A stretch of 64,000 nucleotides of DNA from Lanius collurio (GCA_020086605.1 JACBWW010000003.1:55096625-55160624), one strand, 5' to 3'; numbered from the stretch's first letter, positions 1-15,058 are shown. The notes: generated by a model not told the origin, from the sequence alone. Program-made: numbers and translations.

Positions 1-112
1 AACCATCGTGTGAAATAAGGCTTTTAAATTCATATTTGAGCACCAGAAAGTCTCAGCTACAACAAACCAGACCTTATCTTGCCATGCCTTTCTTTGATGA
101 CATTCTTATTTA

Positions 113-445
113 GAATCATAGAATGGTTTAGGTTGGAAAAGACCCTTAAGCTCTTTGAGTCCCACGATTAACCCAACACTGCCAAGTTCATCATTAAACC
201 ATGTCCCTAAGTGCCACATCTACACATCTTTTAAATACCTCCAGGGATGGGAATTACATCACTTCCCTGGGCAGTTTGTTTCAATGCCTAAATACCCTTA
301 CAGTGAAGAAATTTTTCTTAGTATCCAATTGAAACATTGCTACAACCTCCTTCCAAGCAGCTGTAGAAAGCAATAAGGTCTCCCCTAAGCCTCCTTTTCT
401 CCAGGCTAAAAAACCTCAGCCACTTCTCATAAGATTTGTTCTCTT
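113..445 (-). repeat. CR1 LINE 3'-end fragment
   Basis: On the plus strand this begins with AATCATAGAATGGTTTAGG, the reverse complement of the typical avian CR1 3' tail. It continues through recognisable CR1 3' blocks: 'ccagggatgggaat', 'ctgggcagtttgtttcaatg', 'cttacagtgaagaaatttttc', 'aataaggtctcccctaagcc' and 'ctccaggctaaaaaacctcag'. The element therefore lies on the minus strand with its 3' end at the left. It is 5'-truncated, as nearly all CR1 copies are, and clearly diverged. The short open frame at 155-376 is a by-product of this repeat and is not a gene. Confidence 0.85.
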
Positions 446-3400
446 TAGGTGTGTGTGTCGGCATTGCACAGCCAAACATTAATTACACATCTAAAGAAAC
501 AACTCTTGACCTCACAATGTTCTAAATACAGATTTGGCAACTAACAGTATGTAAAGAATGCAGTGGTTTTAAGACGTAATGACACATTTAGGAACAAAGG
601 TCTGTGGTGACACGGGAAAAGGAATTTTGGCATTTTTGCAACCACAGCTCCACCATGAAATTTTGCTTCTTGAAGGCAAAAACTAAGTTTTGAGAGGAAG
701 CTAAAGCAGCCATTCCTATCAAATTATGAAAATATCTAATGTGATTAGAAGGGTAGTTTTCAGTATAGATGCAATATATGAGCTGTGCTGAATATATATG
801 TATATGTACACACACACCTGTACTAAAATCTGACACAGCAGAGTAGCTCTACGTTGAAAAAATAGGTGGAACAGACTCTATCTTTTCTTGTGGCAATGAG
901 TCAGTGAAAAAAAGCACCCCTGACTTCCCACCCAGACTGCCATGGCCTCCATGAAGGGTACCACTGCAGCTCCTCAGCTAGGCTGATCCTGTGTTGGATC
1001 TCAGCACTGTCTTTGGAAGGGCTGCACAGAGCAGAGGTGTCCCAGCAGAGAGAATTCTGGCAAGAGAGAAATGGGAAGGAATCTCAGCTTGGACCACTGA
1101 AGACAAGAGCTCTCTGGGATCTTTCTTGCTTGCAAGATAGTCTTTCATAATTTTGAAGATTTTTATATAATGTGCCACTTATTCTGTTTGTATCCCTTGC
1201 CCTTTCACTGAGTCCTTTTATTTCAGATAGTTGTAAGAGGATTTGGTTTTGTTGTTGCTGGTTTTATTTTGTTTTATTAATCTAGTGCAGAGTGAAAAAT
1301 GAAATTTGGAGCCAGGGCTTTCAGCATGGTGCTGTTACTTTCCAGAAAAAGAGACCCCTTGGGTAGCATTTGCTTCTGCCTGAACATCACCGTGAACTCC
1401 TCCCAGAAGTCCTGTGCTGTGCAGAGATTCCTGGGTCCAATCTCTTACACGGGGAGATTTTGTAGAGGTTTGACACAAATGTTCAAGATGTCCTTCATAG
1501 TTTAAAGAGCTGAAAGGTGGGCCATGTTTAATATGTAATTAGGTAGAGCTTTCCAGTTCAGACATGGCAGCTATATTTAAATCAGTCTTGGGCTGTAACT
1601 AAGGTGCAGTTTTTAGTTATGGTATTTTGCTGCATTACTGTACATCAGGATAGGTAAATGTGTGAATGGAGATTCCAGATTATCTATTTGTAAGCCTGTT
1701 GACAGCAAATTTAAGATGCTTATTGTAGCTTTGTAAAGCCACTAATCTCTTTGGGTACACAAAACAGTAAATATTCCCTGGGAAGCAGTTTCAGTCTAAA
1801 GGCAGGATAGAGACAGATTTGAGTATTACAGCTGGTCAACAGTGTGCAGCTAAGTCAACACTTCTCTTTTTTTGGCAGAAAATTGAGTTATATGAACATT
1901 TTTCTTTGAAAACATAAGAGAATTTCTGGCTTTCCATAAAAAGCAATAAACTTTTTTGAGGAAAAAAGGGTTCTGGTTTGGGTTCTTCCTCTTTTGGGTA
2001 TGCAAAAAGTTACAATTTCCTGCTCTTAAAAGGGAAAATAGAAAGATTTTCCAGTCAACATTAGAAAACACAACTAGTTCAGGAGAGACCCCTACTACTG
2101 AGCATAAAACAGACCATGTCAGTGGTGCCTCTTGGGAGCAGAAAGAGAACCCTGTGGAAGTGGCCCTGTTCTTTAAGGTGGCTTAAGCATTGTTTTATAG
2201 ACTCAACAGCCATAAAGTTCTGGAAGGTCTGTGGTACTTATAAGAAGCATAAATTTGCCCTTGAATGGGATATGAGTTTGTTATTAAAGGCTGAATATCA
2301 GATGTTCCTTTCTATTCATACACTTCGAGCTTCAAGGCTCCTCTGCTTTTGCCCAATATAGGGCCGCAGGGAGTCAGAGATTGTGTATAGGTTACACAGC
2401 CCCTCCCCATACAGGCTCTCAAAATAACTAAAGACATTTCTACCCTTCCTCCTCATCACTCATTTTTCTGGCTAGGGAATTATAATCATTCTGATTTATT
2501 AATTCAAACTAAAGAAAATCTTGTCCATAATTTGCAAAGTCCGGATATTGAAACAAACAATGTTTTTAATTAATCTCTAAAGTTTCTTCAGTTCCTGTTA
2601 GCTGCACAAAAATAACTACTTTGCAAACCCCTTGTGAATCAAAAATAGAAGATTTTGCCAGATAGTATACAGTATCAGGAAGAACAGTCAAAATAGCTGA
2701 CAACCCAAAATGCAGCGTGGATATCTGCAAGCAAAAATACTCATACAATACATACATTGAAGAAGCTATAACCAGGCTTACAAGTAAATTATTTCTAAGC
2801 CAAATATAAGTAAAAGCTGATACAGCCTAAGGTATGCCAGTCAGCTCCAGTCCTTGCAGGAGCTCTTTTGTTCATTGTTTTGGGCTCCCTCTGACAGAAG
2901 ATTGATATATGTTACAAGAGGTATTGCAGTGATTTTACTATCAAATAACGTGGGGAGAAAAGTGCCTGTAGACTGTGGTGGCAAAGACTCAGTCTGACAT
3001 GGACCTCTAGGGCAGCAAGAATATTATTGTTGTCACCTGGCCAAGTTCTCACAGAACAGCAGTTCACTTCTCCCTGTAGTTTTTATCTAAAGCCATGTGT
3101 GAGCACCATTTGTGAGCTGGCTTTAGAGAAAACAAGGTATGCATGAGAAGGGTTGTCTGTTCTATGTTTCCATAACAGCCTAAATTTTCAGCATCTTAAC
3201 TTCTATTCCTTTTAAGCCTCAGAAAATTGTAGAGGTACATATATACCCCAAAATCTTGGGTAGAAGCACTATCATCTTTTGAAAGCTCTCACAACAGAAT
3301 TAAGATTTATTAGCTTCTCTTTGACTCATTGTCAATGAGTACCAGGTACCAAAACTTTAGAAACAATGCTGTTTAGAGCCAGTATTTTTGGCCCATCTTG

Positions 3401-6400
3401 GTTGCATGACATAGCAACACCTCTTGAATTAGCACTGAAATAAAGTTTATGTTGTAATATGAATACTTGGAGTAACATCTATCATTGAGTAAAATATTCT
3501 TGCATGATTAGTGAAAATATCTAATTCTAATCATCACATTAAAACACAAGACCATAAAATCCTGATTGTTATTTACACCCATTAGGATTATGCTAACAAG
3601 ACAATAAACATCCACTACCACAGAGGAATTGCATGTCAGTGCTATTACTAAAATCGTAACACGAACTATGTTTCCTAATAAGTTACATCCAATAAAATCC
3701 CCTGATAATAAGAATATTATTAAAATAATATTAGGGTTAAAGCAAGAACTGGCACAGATGCCTAATCCTCTTTTATCCAATATGAAACAGAGGTTGAGTG
3801 ACATGCAGTTCCTCTGACACAGTTTAGCAAAAATTGGTAGGGATTCACTCGTTTTCCATGTCTCACCATCACAACAGTGTCATCCCAGGGTAAAGCAGAG
3901 CCTACAGGTGATGGTATTGGTTTTTATCATCCTTGAGCCTTTGCCAGAACAAAGAGAGCAAGATATAAATAAGATTTGGCTCTCTTGAGTTGCTATTTCT
4001 TTCTGCACATTTCTATCACATGTAGCAGTTTAGTAAACACAAGTTCTTTGCCTTTCTGACGACTTCTTCCCCTTTAACGGGACCTGTTCTGTGTCAGATT
4101 GCCTGCATATCACCAAAATCAATTCAGTAAGTGAACACTGCTGGCTACATGGCAGTGGTAATTCAGATACATTTGGTGTGTCCAAGAATAAAGTACATGC
4201 AGCAGATTAGGAGTGTTTAAACTATGCTTGCCTCCCTTCCCCCTCTTCCTGATTATTCTTGGGATGTTTCTGTTGAACATTTCATTCTCTTTATCATAAA
4301 AATTATCTCTAAGAGCTTCATTAAATGGTGTCCCCATGTGTTAATATGATCCAGTGATATGAGGGGACCCTATGGCCTAAACTCTCCCCTTCCCTGAAGT
4401 GCAGCTCTGTCAATGCCTCTCACACCTTCTCCAGGTTGCACCCAGCTCTCAAGTAATCATACAGCACCGATCCTGCATTTTTTGTCAGAGGAATTATTCC
4501 AGTGAGGCTGAATTTTTCTTTTTTTCAATTAAATTAAATGTATTAGGCATATTTTTAAAACAACAAATATAAATAAACAACACGCATGGGCATCTAGGTT
4601 TAGGACACATACTGAGGCTAAAGGTGATTTGTATTAATGCTAAAAGATCAAAGCACTCTAGAACAGTTACACTATAGTTGGGAGAGAAGATATGGATGCA
4701 TTAATGTGGAAGTTTAATCCATTTCTGTGTTGGGAAATCCACTACGCTAACATAGAAGTGGTTCTTCAGGTGGAAAAAAATAATCTATTCCTCAACAAGA
4801 TCCCCTAGCTACAAATCTGTGGTGGGAGCAAGATTTTAAATAAATCCCTCATATAAGCAGTTTTGCCTCAAACATGTTTTCTTAAAAAATCATTTTATAG
4901 CTAAATAATTTGTCTGAAAAACATGACTTGTGGGGTTGACTTTTTTGTGTCTGTGTTTTACTGTGTAATATCCCAACAATGAGTTCCATACAGTCTCCAT
5001 AAACTCAGTGGTTTCAGGTTTCTGGAGTTTATTCCTCCATTTTACTTCCTGGTATACATATAAAAACATACTATAACATGCATATTTTTCTATCCCCTAA
5101 AAACATGTGTGGAATTATATTTTACTACAAAGTACCATCATTATCTTACCTACATAAGTATCAGAAATAGATAAATGTTCAGTATCAGATATATTAAACC
5201 ATTTTCTGCAGTTCATTTAAGGTATAATATAGTAAAGGTGAAAATTTTGACACATGTATAACCTCCTTATACTTTCAGCTAAATTAAGCTGTCTCACATG
5301 CTATAGTACAGATAAAGCAGAGAAAGGAAAAAAGTTTTAGACTGTGAGCTTCCCTCTGCAATCATGCCGTTTTGTTTAACACAGGAATTTATTTTTTAAG
5401 TCACCACCCAGAGAGAGGCTGTTTGTGAAAATCTTTTAGAGAGCCATGTCAGCAAGTCTGTGGCTACCTGGGTGCACGGGTAAACCTTCAAATGGAGAGA
5501 AAGCAGACTGTAGCTGGGAGAGAGGGGAGAGGGGAACCTCAGGTTTTGCCCTACCATTGCCACTAGTTTTAAAAAGTGTTACATGTCCCAGCAGGAAGAT
5601 TTTGACACTCTCAGAGGACTGTTCATCCCACCCTAACACTGATCTAAGTGGGACTGCTGGGAAAGGGCTCTTTCTCACCCCACATCCCTAGGGAAACACA
5701 TTTGGTGGTTTTGCTTACAGAATGATTTGTTGTAAACTACTAAACTTTCAGCTGCTCCTGCTCGAGGAGATGTTAGGGAGCTCATCTTCTGCCTCCCTAC
5801 CAAATAAAGAACAAAGCAGAGTGCTGGGTCTGGCAAGTCACCCCCAAGAGGTGGTGTCAAACTAGGGTACAACTGGTGCTACAGCAGTTTTCTCTTTGGT
5901 CTCTTTTTCTACATCACATATATTAGTTCTTCTTCATTTATTTTCAAGCTGACTCCTTCTTTCTTCAAAAAGTAATAAAAGTCTTTGTAATTGCCCAGCT
6001 ACTGTTTAATCTAGCTGATATTCATTGTTTTTAGTGTTAACATATTTGGGCAACCCCATCCTGGATTTGTGTATTTGACAAATGCACACACTGTGTACAC
6101 TTCCAGGCTTAGCAAGCACTGTTGTCCCAGACATTTGACAAGGCTGGGCTGTGTGAACTCCCTCTCAGTCTTCTTCTCTCATGATCTTTCCAAATTGCTC
6201 GTCCCAATATTCTTCAGCAAGCTTCTTTTAATTGAGAATTTAAGATATTTCCCATGAAGGCAGGCCAAGAGGTAATCTAGCCCAGTGACAACAGGGCATA
6301 CTGCTTCAAAGTGCACTATTTCTAGTTTTTCCCAATCTCAGAGGCTTATGAATTTTTTTCTGAACCTTTTCTGATTTCCTAATGCCAGGTTTAGGCTGCA

Positions 6401-9400
6401 GGTAAGAGGCTTGAAAGCAGTTTTCAAGCAATGTTGCATAGCTCCCATGCAAGTCACAGCTACACCATTCTCCAAGTGTAAGATTCAAGTAATTTTTCTT
6501 TAAATCATGATTGTGACACATCAGTAAGCACAATAGAATACAAAGTTAGATGGATAAACATGTCCCAATGTATTAACTCATTAGTCTAGTATGGCTGAGA
6601 TATTTGACCCAGTGACACAAAACTGCACTGTCTGTGAACATGCTGAGAAAGTGAAGAACTGGTGCTGAATCAATGTTAAGTGGTGCTGAATCAGCCTTAG
6701 AGGAGTTCAGCACATTGCATCACCCTTTATGATCAAAGAAAGTGAGGAGAGCTAATGAGCAGCCTGCAGTGCCACCATCCCACACACATAAACCCTCCTG
6801 CCACACACCACAGAGCACTACTGAGCAGAGACAGATAATATTCCATGGGAAACAAGAACCTCCTGCTCACCACAAGCAGCACTGTGATTAGTGGCAGTAT
6901 CAGAAGAATCCCTGGCAGTGGATGAACTCCTAGTCTATTCTCTTTCTTAAGTAGATTTTTTAAGTACAACTTAAATAAGCAAACCACTGTTCCTGGTTTG
7001 TCATATGAATAAGGGGAAATACTTCAAATATTATGCACACCAACTTCATTCCTGGGATTGCATTTAAATGCATCCTGGCTTTGCTGTCCACTTTTCTGTT
7101 CACCCACATCCGTACCATTTTCTATGAGAGGTTTTCTGCCCTACAAACTTCCTTTCTCAGGTTCTGAGCAGGCAGCAGTAGCTCGGTGCCACCAGTTTAA
7201 CTCTGCCACTTCTGTCCAAGCTGTCTGTAGTAGCAGCAAAGCAACAGCAATATCAGAAAAAGCCTCTTCCTTCCAAAGCAAGCCATTGTTTTAGACATCA
7301 ACATGCTCTGCTATTTCCTCCTGCCATGGATGGTGCTTCTACACACAGAAAGGGTGTGGGGCCATGGCAATAGAGTAGCAGGAGTCTGAGGAGGATGGGG
7401 AAAGGTAAGAAATTCTCTGAGACTTGAAAGGAGTACAAGAAAAAAGTAAGACTAGAAGCCAGTGGCTGGGAGAGCATAGGATTGTGTGAGCAATCCAAGG
7501 ACAAATTAGAAGATATGGAGTTAACATTCAAACTAAACAGCTCTTCAAGTTCTTCATGCAGAAGCTGGTGGGAGCTGCTAATGAAGGGGATCAACAGAAA
7601 CACAGAAAACAGGGACACAGAAAAAATGGTCAGTGTTACAAGAATGGCCAAAGACTCCCATTTTCAATGGACTAAGCAATATTTTTACTTGTATTGTTCC
7701 TTATTCTCTTAGCTGATTCCTAGGAAATTCTGTTCTTCTCATCTTCAGCATGTTCATTGTCTTTTGTTGTCCAGTCATCGAGGGAAACTGGAAGCTGCAT
7801 GTGCATATCTGATGCCAGTGATGGCAAAAGACAAATGCAAGTGGAGTCTCCTTTTCCCACAGACTAGAACTAAAGCATATCTTGAATAGCAGGGACTTCA
7901 TATTAAGCTCTATCAATGATCTGAGTGACAGCCTTGAATTCCCCCACAATCACACAATTGGCTGAAAGCTCAGCAGTGTTTGAAAAATCAGAATTTATTT
8001 GCAAGAAAAGTAAAAACATTGTTTCTCAGGTAATGTACTCTTGGTTCCATTGTGACCACTGTTACTCATATTCCAGATGCTGAAAGAAAGCAAAATCCTT
8101 TTCCCAGGATAAAATAACCAGGGAGAATTTTTACTTATGACTGGGTGCACACTGCAAGTGCCAAAATTTGAAGGCAGTGCCACAGGAAAAAAAAAAATAC
8201 TGTTCAAAATAGAGTTACCAGACTCTCTGAATAAAAAACAGTGGAACAATAAACTATCAGACAGCAGCTAATCAGCACTTGGGAAGCCTCCATTCCCAGA
8301 CATGTCACATGGGTGACTGCAGGTGTGGAAAGAGCTGCTACAAGAACTATCATAGCACACCCCAGCAAACCTCCAGACATGCAAACACACAGCAAATCTC
8401 CTATAAACAAGGCAGGCAGAAGGAGTGAAAAACAAGTCAGGAGTTGTAGCAACTTTCCCAAGAGGCAAGAATAAAATATAGATCTTTCAAGTTCCATCCT
8501 AAACCCTTTTCCATTTTCCACTAGGATCTTTCTGTTTGCTGCTTTTTAAATTTTAAAGCCCAGCCTAAGTGTGAATTTCTGTAAAAGGGTTGATTTTTCT
8601 TCTCTATTACTAGCACCCAGAGCAATAGGCAATACCACTTGAAGTATGTCCTATTATCACTTCCTGACCTGAGAACGAGACCTGAGACCCCTCAGCTTGG
8701 CATAAGAAAATTAATCCACTTGAAGATTTTTAAGTGGGATACTTGGTAATTCCTTCTTGACAGGGAGGAGTAAAAATAGCAAATATTTCACTTCCCATAA
8801 CCCATGTATCCTAAGGTATTGCAGGATTCTCGCTAATCTCCACCCATAATTAGCACGATTAATTGCATTGGCAAGAACAGCAGGTCTTCCTCACCAAATC
8901 TCCTGCATGACAGCATTTTGTTAGTGTGTGAGAAGGCAGTGCTGTACCAGCTGTTGATAGAAGAGTGACAGTTCCTGTGCACATATTCCAGCTGTGACTA
9001 CACAATAAAGTTAAAACATGTAAGAACTCACATTTTTGTCTATTTTCACATATGCTGTGTGTGTAACTTCACTCATTGTTTCTCTATATGTATTTATAGT
9101 ACCTTCTACCCTAGTGCTCTTCTGCACACAGCTGCATGATTTTAAATCACATCACTAATTGGAGATTACTGACAGAAGTATCTTTATATACTTACTCTTT
9201 TTTATCAATAAGAAAGGAAAAGATAAAATATCAAGAGTCCTCATTTAACCAAATGTTTGATTTCAACTGTCCTGCTCATTGAGTCCTTATTAAGTTTCCC
9301 TTAGCTCTGATGGACAACTTCAGACTTGAGTTTGACCCTCAGTATGGACTTCGTGCACATCCTGATAAATATATCTAAAATCTGCTCTGTTTCAGAATTG

Positions 9401-12400
9401 TCCCTTCTTTTGTGCCTGGACAGTTCCAAGGAAAGGAGGAATCTATAACAAATAGACACCATTTCAGTGAAATATCTGGTCAATTATGCTAGAAGTCCAA
9501 AGGATATACAGCAGCTAGCTACTACTCCCCTCATCAGAAGTGAGGAGCTGGTACCCCAAACAGTATTTCAGTTTCTGCCAGATCCAGAGTCCTGCACAGC
9601 ACCTGGACAACAGGTTATGCAACCCTCTGACTACATCCCACTGGCCTTCTGTGGCCCATGAAGCCTCTCCACTTTGTCTTCAAATGGAAAGTGTCTGTTC
9701 CATGTTATTGTGCTGGCAGCTCTCTCTCCTTGTGGGACAGTACATGGGGGTCTCTCAAACGTGGACAGAAGTCATTGCCCTAATTGTCAACAGCTGCAAC
9801 AGCACAGAGAGCCACGGAAAGCCAAAGATAAGCAAGGAGAGGGGAGGATGGACTCAGCACAGTCAAATTCCTTCAACACTGGTGGGTGAAACCTATCCTA
9901 GCCTTCTTGACTGCATGTGCACTAGTAAATTTAAACCAGGCAGGGCACAGATTTTAAGTGATATCTCGTGACCACCCTTACCACCAACTCCAAATAAAAG
10001 TGTTGGCCACAGGGGAGGATTGATCCCAGTATGCATCTCTTGACCCACCTCAGTTAAAGGGAAGAGCTTAGACATATGCTCATGAGTCATGCTGTGAGGA
10101 TATGCCCAGGTCAGAGAGCAGTCCTGACTTACTGTCTTTAGTAGCATAGTTAAAGCCAAAGGGTGAGAACACTGCATTCCTATCTACATTTTTTCTTGCA
10201 GCCTGTGTATAAAATGGATTTGAATAATTGCATCTCTTGCTCTTCCCAGAGTACACCATAAAAACACACTAATTTAAATTGTCTGCAAATCTGTTCTGGA
10301 TGTGTATTTGGGATTAAAATCTTGTTTACAGGAGCACCAGACAGTCAGATTCAGTTGCTACACTGGCGTCATTTGTGCCTTTGAGAGCCCGTGCACTCCC
10401 CAGCACATTGCATGTACACCAACACCACATGTGCACCTCACTGTGCCTCACTAGCAGTCACAGCTGGGACACTTGGATGTTGCAGTCAGAGGTCCACTGA
10501 GAAGCTGACAAGGAGGGGGAAGTACATCTTTCCCATGTAAAGAGCCTGCTAAATCAGTGCTGAACCCATGAGTGCTCTTCTATATCTCATACGCCTCCAT
10601 GTGGCATTCAAAGCGAAGATTTTCTTTTCTGCTTCAGAAATGAAAGCTTCAATAATCAGCAAGCCATTATTTGAATAGGCATGAGATGATTTCCTGCAGC
10701 TGACTTTTCGAATCTCTAATTTCCTCCTTGGTAGCTTTCATAAATGATAGTGAGACTGAAATGGATAGGTACCCTTCCTTGGAGGTTATTAAAGTAAATA
10801 TAGCATTAACTGGATTTGGTCCCAGTGGAAGTGTTCTTTGATCTCCAGTCTAGGTAATATTTCTCTTCCTCTCTTCAGATGTACTCTATCTGCTCTCTTT
10901 AGAAGTGACAATTGCAAGATCATCAGTTATTTAAAAAGTCTGCCATGGCAGTATTTTAAAAGCAGGCTCCCATGCAAAAGTTGCTCTTTCTGAGGCTGAA
11001 ACTACACAACCCCCACAGCCTTTTATTACACTAAGCACTGGAGATTTTCAAGAAAAAATAAGCTAGACATCCTCAGTCTAGATACCCTTTATCTACTCTT
11101 TCCTGGAAAAACAAGATTCATGACTCCAAACTGATCACAAAGGAAAATGAAACAATCACAACGATTCAAGGCTTTCAGTTTCAAAAGGAGACAGTGTAAT
11201 GCTGTATCCTCAAAAACATTTGGTATTTGCAAGCTAAGCTTCACTAAAGATTAAATAATTCTCATTAAATTAAGCAATGTTCAGTGTGGGACATGAGGTT
11301 GATTGAAAGATTAGGATTCAGCACCTCCCTACTGCCTCTATTCACAGACTATTCCTTCACACAAACATCATGTTTCCTTGCACATAATTTGTCTCCCTGA
11401 GCCTCCTCTGAGTACTGTCCTACCACCTGCAAGATCACAGCTTTCAAATCTTCCTTAAGTGCATACGATCTTAAAACCCTGGGTTTTGTAATGAAGGAAC
11501 ACAAAACACTTCAGAAACATATCATAATATGCCATATCAGTTCCTCCCCAAGACAGTGATCCTTTCCTACTCCCCAAATATGGTGGAAGAACAAGTTCAG
11601 GGCACAGAATGCATGCAAATCAGCAGGCCACTGGATGCAGGAAAACAACTCATGGAAAGGCTTCTGCATCCCATAAGTGCTTTAGTGACCACCTAAAATC
11701 AGTCAAGATACTTTCACCTTTTTCCATTTATCTCCTTGGATGAAAAAGTCACAGAAGTCCATCAGGGAACACGATATGATGTTCAGCCAAATCCTACAAC
11801 ATTGACATTCAGTTTGAGCCAGAAGGATGACGTGACACATGTGCACAGCAGAGAAAGGAACTTTCACCAAATCTTCAGTGTGAAATTTTGTGCCCAGAGT
11901 TTAGAATAATTGCATTTTACGGTGCTGCATCTCTGAGTGTCTCTTACTGGCAACAGCTGATGTGAATTAAACAGTAGATTACGTCAACATTGACAGATGT
12001 TATGCTAACCATGGTTCCTTCGCTTTGAGAAAATTGTGTCATGGAACTCCTGACTTGCTTATTCAACAGCGATGAATACATAGCCATGCTACACATCTTG
12101 GGTCAGGAGTTTGAATTTTCTCTTCTTCCAGAAGGACTACAGATGTAAGTGAGGAAGAATATCTGGAGTTTTCCACACTAAAAGAATGGTGACTTCCCAC
12201 AAAGTATCTTGACAGCAGCCAGGTCAGGTGATGTGACAAGGTTATTGCAAGTCAGACTGACCAGTCCTGCCTCTGAATTTCCATTTGCTACTACTTTTTT
12301 TGTCTGAAATTGACCATTGCAAGAGATTTTAAGTTATTTAATATATTGTCCATTTCCTTCTCTTTCTGTACGGTGCCTTGAACATGAGAGTGGGGAGTGT

Positions 12401-14705
12401 CTACATGTTCTTAGGTTCAAATTATTACAGTATTTCTATTCTTCAACACCAGTGGAAGACCAAGAAGAGAGGAGATCTCCTCTCCACAAACACCATGCAG
12501 ATGATCTGTCTAGTAAAGGAAAATAGAATCCCAATACCCATCTGGTGATGTCCTCCATGGCAGCACTTAGCCCAGTGGTGCTGCATGAATTTACCTCGTC
12601 TGGCCTAATCTGTGAAGTGTAACAGAGTCCGCAATGGAGACAGAAAGTTAAATCTGGAATGCATTTAGACATTACAGAAAGGAACTAAGCACAGCTGAAA
12701 TATAATGAGCACTCCAGAAAACCAGCCCAACAGCATTGATTAATTGCACTCAGCCTTTTTAAAATGAGATCTTCAGAAAATCAGATCATCTCCAAATGGA
12801 GAGAAAGCAACAAGCAATGAATAAAACAGCCAAGACAGTAGTAAGCTAGCATCTAAAAACTGTTGGGATTTGAAAGAATTATACATTAACTCTGCTATTT
12901 AAGAGATTATTTTAACTGTGGCTCCCCATGGGTCTGATCCAAAGCCGACAAAGTCATCATCTGGAAACAAAGGCCTGTGGCTCCACTCTGAATTGGTGAG
13001 CCTTTGTGTAGTGAGTTCTGCTGTGTGTGTGCCCCATAAATTACATCTGCACAGTTTTCTTACTAGTAATGATGTGAAACATTACCAAGGCTGAAGCTCC
13101 GAGGAAGAAAAAAATGTTGCTTATGGCTGTTCCATTGATATTGCATGGCGCAACAGGCTAAAACCTAAGCCAAAAAAATTTGACTAAATCTCTGAAAAAA
13201 AAATTTCATGCAATAATATCTGCCAGACTGTTAAATATCCTCTCCAGACCAGAGAGAAAAATTTTCCTAAGTATTAAGAACCAGATTAGATGAGAAATTT
13301 GCCAGTATGCTGCAGACAATAATTCTTCTCAATGGAGTAAGTGGTCTGAAGGAGTGCTTTACATCAAACTTTGGTGATGCAGATATATATAACCCATCAC
13401 CCAGGTGGTCCCTTGAGAGAAACACACATCTTCTCCAAGGACTGCTGTCACCTCTAATTTTGGAGTCCAGTTTCAAGAATTTGCTTTCCCTGCACACCAG
13501 CTTACAGCGCAGAGATGACAATCTGCTGCTGTCCCTTTGGTGCTGCTTAGAGTGGTGAGCTCTGAGAAACGCTGCACTTCCCTTATTACTGTGTGCACAT
13601 GTCATTGGCTCATTGGCTAAGGTACTGTGCTGGGACTCTGAAGCCTCACAACCTTTTCCAGCACCACTAGCACATATCAAGCCAACTTTGGCACCCAAGA
13701 AGCACACTCCCCTTTGCTGGTGCACTAGTAGAGGACGGATTAATTATTTTTTCTTCAAAGTAGCTCATATGGTGCTATGTTTTAGATTTGCACTGAAAAC
13801 AGTGTTGATGACACCCTGATGTTTCTGTTATTGCTGAGCAGTGCTTACATAGCATCAAGGCCTTTTCTGCTTCTCATGCTGCCCTGACAGTGAGGAGGCT
13901 GAGGGTGCACAAGGAATTGGGAGGGGACACAGCTGGGACAGCTGACCCAACTGACCAAAAGGATATTCCATACCCCACAGTGCCATGATCAGCATATTAC
14001 CCTGGGGAAAAAGGGAGGAGAAAGGCAGTGTTTAAAGGTATGGTGTTTTGTCTTCCCAAGTAACCACTGCACATGATGAAGCCCTGTTTTCCTGGAAATG
14101 GCTAAACATCATTTTGCAGGTAGGAAGTGGTAAAAGAATTCCTGGTTTTTCTTTGTATTACTTACTTGTATGCACAGATTTTGCTTATTTATTAAATCAC
14201 TTTATCTTAATCAATTAATTTTCTTACTTTTACCCTTTCAGTTCTCCCTCCCAACTCACTGAGGGAAGAGTGAGCAAGCAGATGTGTGAGGCTGAGCTGT
14301 CTATCAGCACTAAAACTCAGTAACTGGTTACTCTGGCCTCACCCAGAAAGGGTGTCATTCCACCCAAAGAGCAGAGTCCCCATCAGTGTCCCTAATGAAC
14401 ATTGCAGGAAATGAAAGAATATGGGGAAATCTGTTTTCTGTGAGAAAACAAAATTTTAAATTAAAAAGCAGAATACAAATTTCAAACACGTGTGACAAGC
14501 TTTATGAGAACAGGAAATCTTGGTAATGACCATCAATACCATGGGTAGAAACTTCACACAGACACAGCAGATTACAAGAGACAACACAATATACTAATGC
14601 AGCAAGAGCCTTTTGGGGCCACTTCCATGCTTATCCATGTATCATGGAACCCGTAGTTACTGCAAGGAACATTAGGAACATAACTGTAGTGATTATGTCA
14701 GTCTG
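446..14705. other. Noncoding AT-rich stretch, no gene recognised
   Basis: I see no recognisable exon, RNA gene or full-length transposon here. The longest open frames (13267-13725 minus, 9540-9971 plus, 7298-7651 minus) have no recognisable domain and the composition of chance frames. Short sequence oddities include a TATA/CA-rich run near 795-820, a doubled 'tggtgctgaatca' near 6660-6695, and an AT-rich block with homeodomain-like TAATTA/ATTAATTG motifs near 8845-8870. An old CR1 coding fragment may sit near 7900-7960 but is too weak to call. Confidence 0.5.
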
Positions 14706-15058
14706 AAAAAGAGAAGGCTTTGGGGTGACCTAATTGCAGCCTTCCAGTACCCACAAGAAACATGGAGAGGGACTATTTATAGGGGCATGCAGTGGGTAGG
14801 ACAAGAGGGAATGGCTTTAAACTGGCAGAGAGTAGGTTTACATTAGATATTAGGAAGAATTACCTTCACCCTTAGATTCATGGGGCACTGGAACACATTG
14901 TCCAGAGTGGATGGCCCATCCCTGGATGTTTTCAAAGCCAGATTGGATGGGGTTCTAAGCAAACTCATACAGTGGAAGGTGTCTTTAATGATGGCAGAAA
15001 GCCTAGAATTAGATGATCTTTGTGGTCCCTTCCAACCCAAGAAATTTCTTTGATTTTG
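14706..15058 (+). repeat. CR1 LINE 3'-end fragment
   Basis: The plus-strand text follows the avian CR1 3' region in order: 'gacctaattgcagccttcca', 'acaagagggaatggcttta', 'aggtttacattagatattag', 'actggaacacattgtccaga', 'ggatgttttcaaagccagat', and the terminal 'tttgtggtcccttccaaccc' followed by a degenerate tail. The copy is 5'-truncated and moderately diverged. It points in the opposite direction to the next CR1 fragment at about 15585. Confidence 0.88.

Noticed and set aside
3508..3804. Hydrophobic minus-strand frame considered as a nuclear copy of a mitochondrial gene
   Set aside because: I compared it in mind with the bird mitochondrial ND2, ND3, ND4, ND4L, ND6 and ATP8 proteins and found no convincing match.
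7890..7960. Possible CR1 reverse-transcriptase fragment ('atcaatgatctgagtgac')
   Set aside because: Only one short block resembles CR1 ORF2; no adjacent blocks support it.
13267..13725. 152-codon minus-strand frame
   Set aside because: No domain or family resemblance; looks like a chance open frame.
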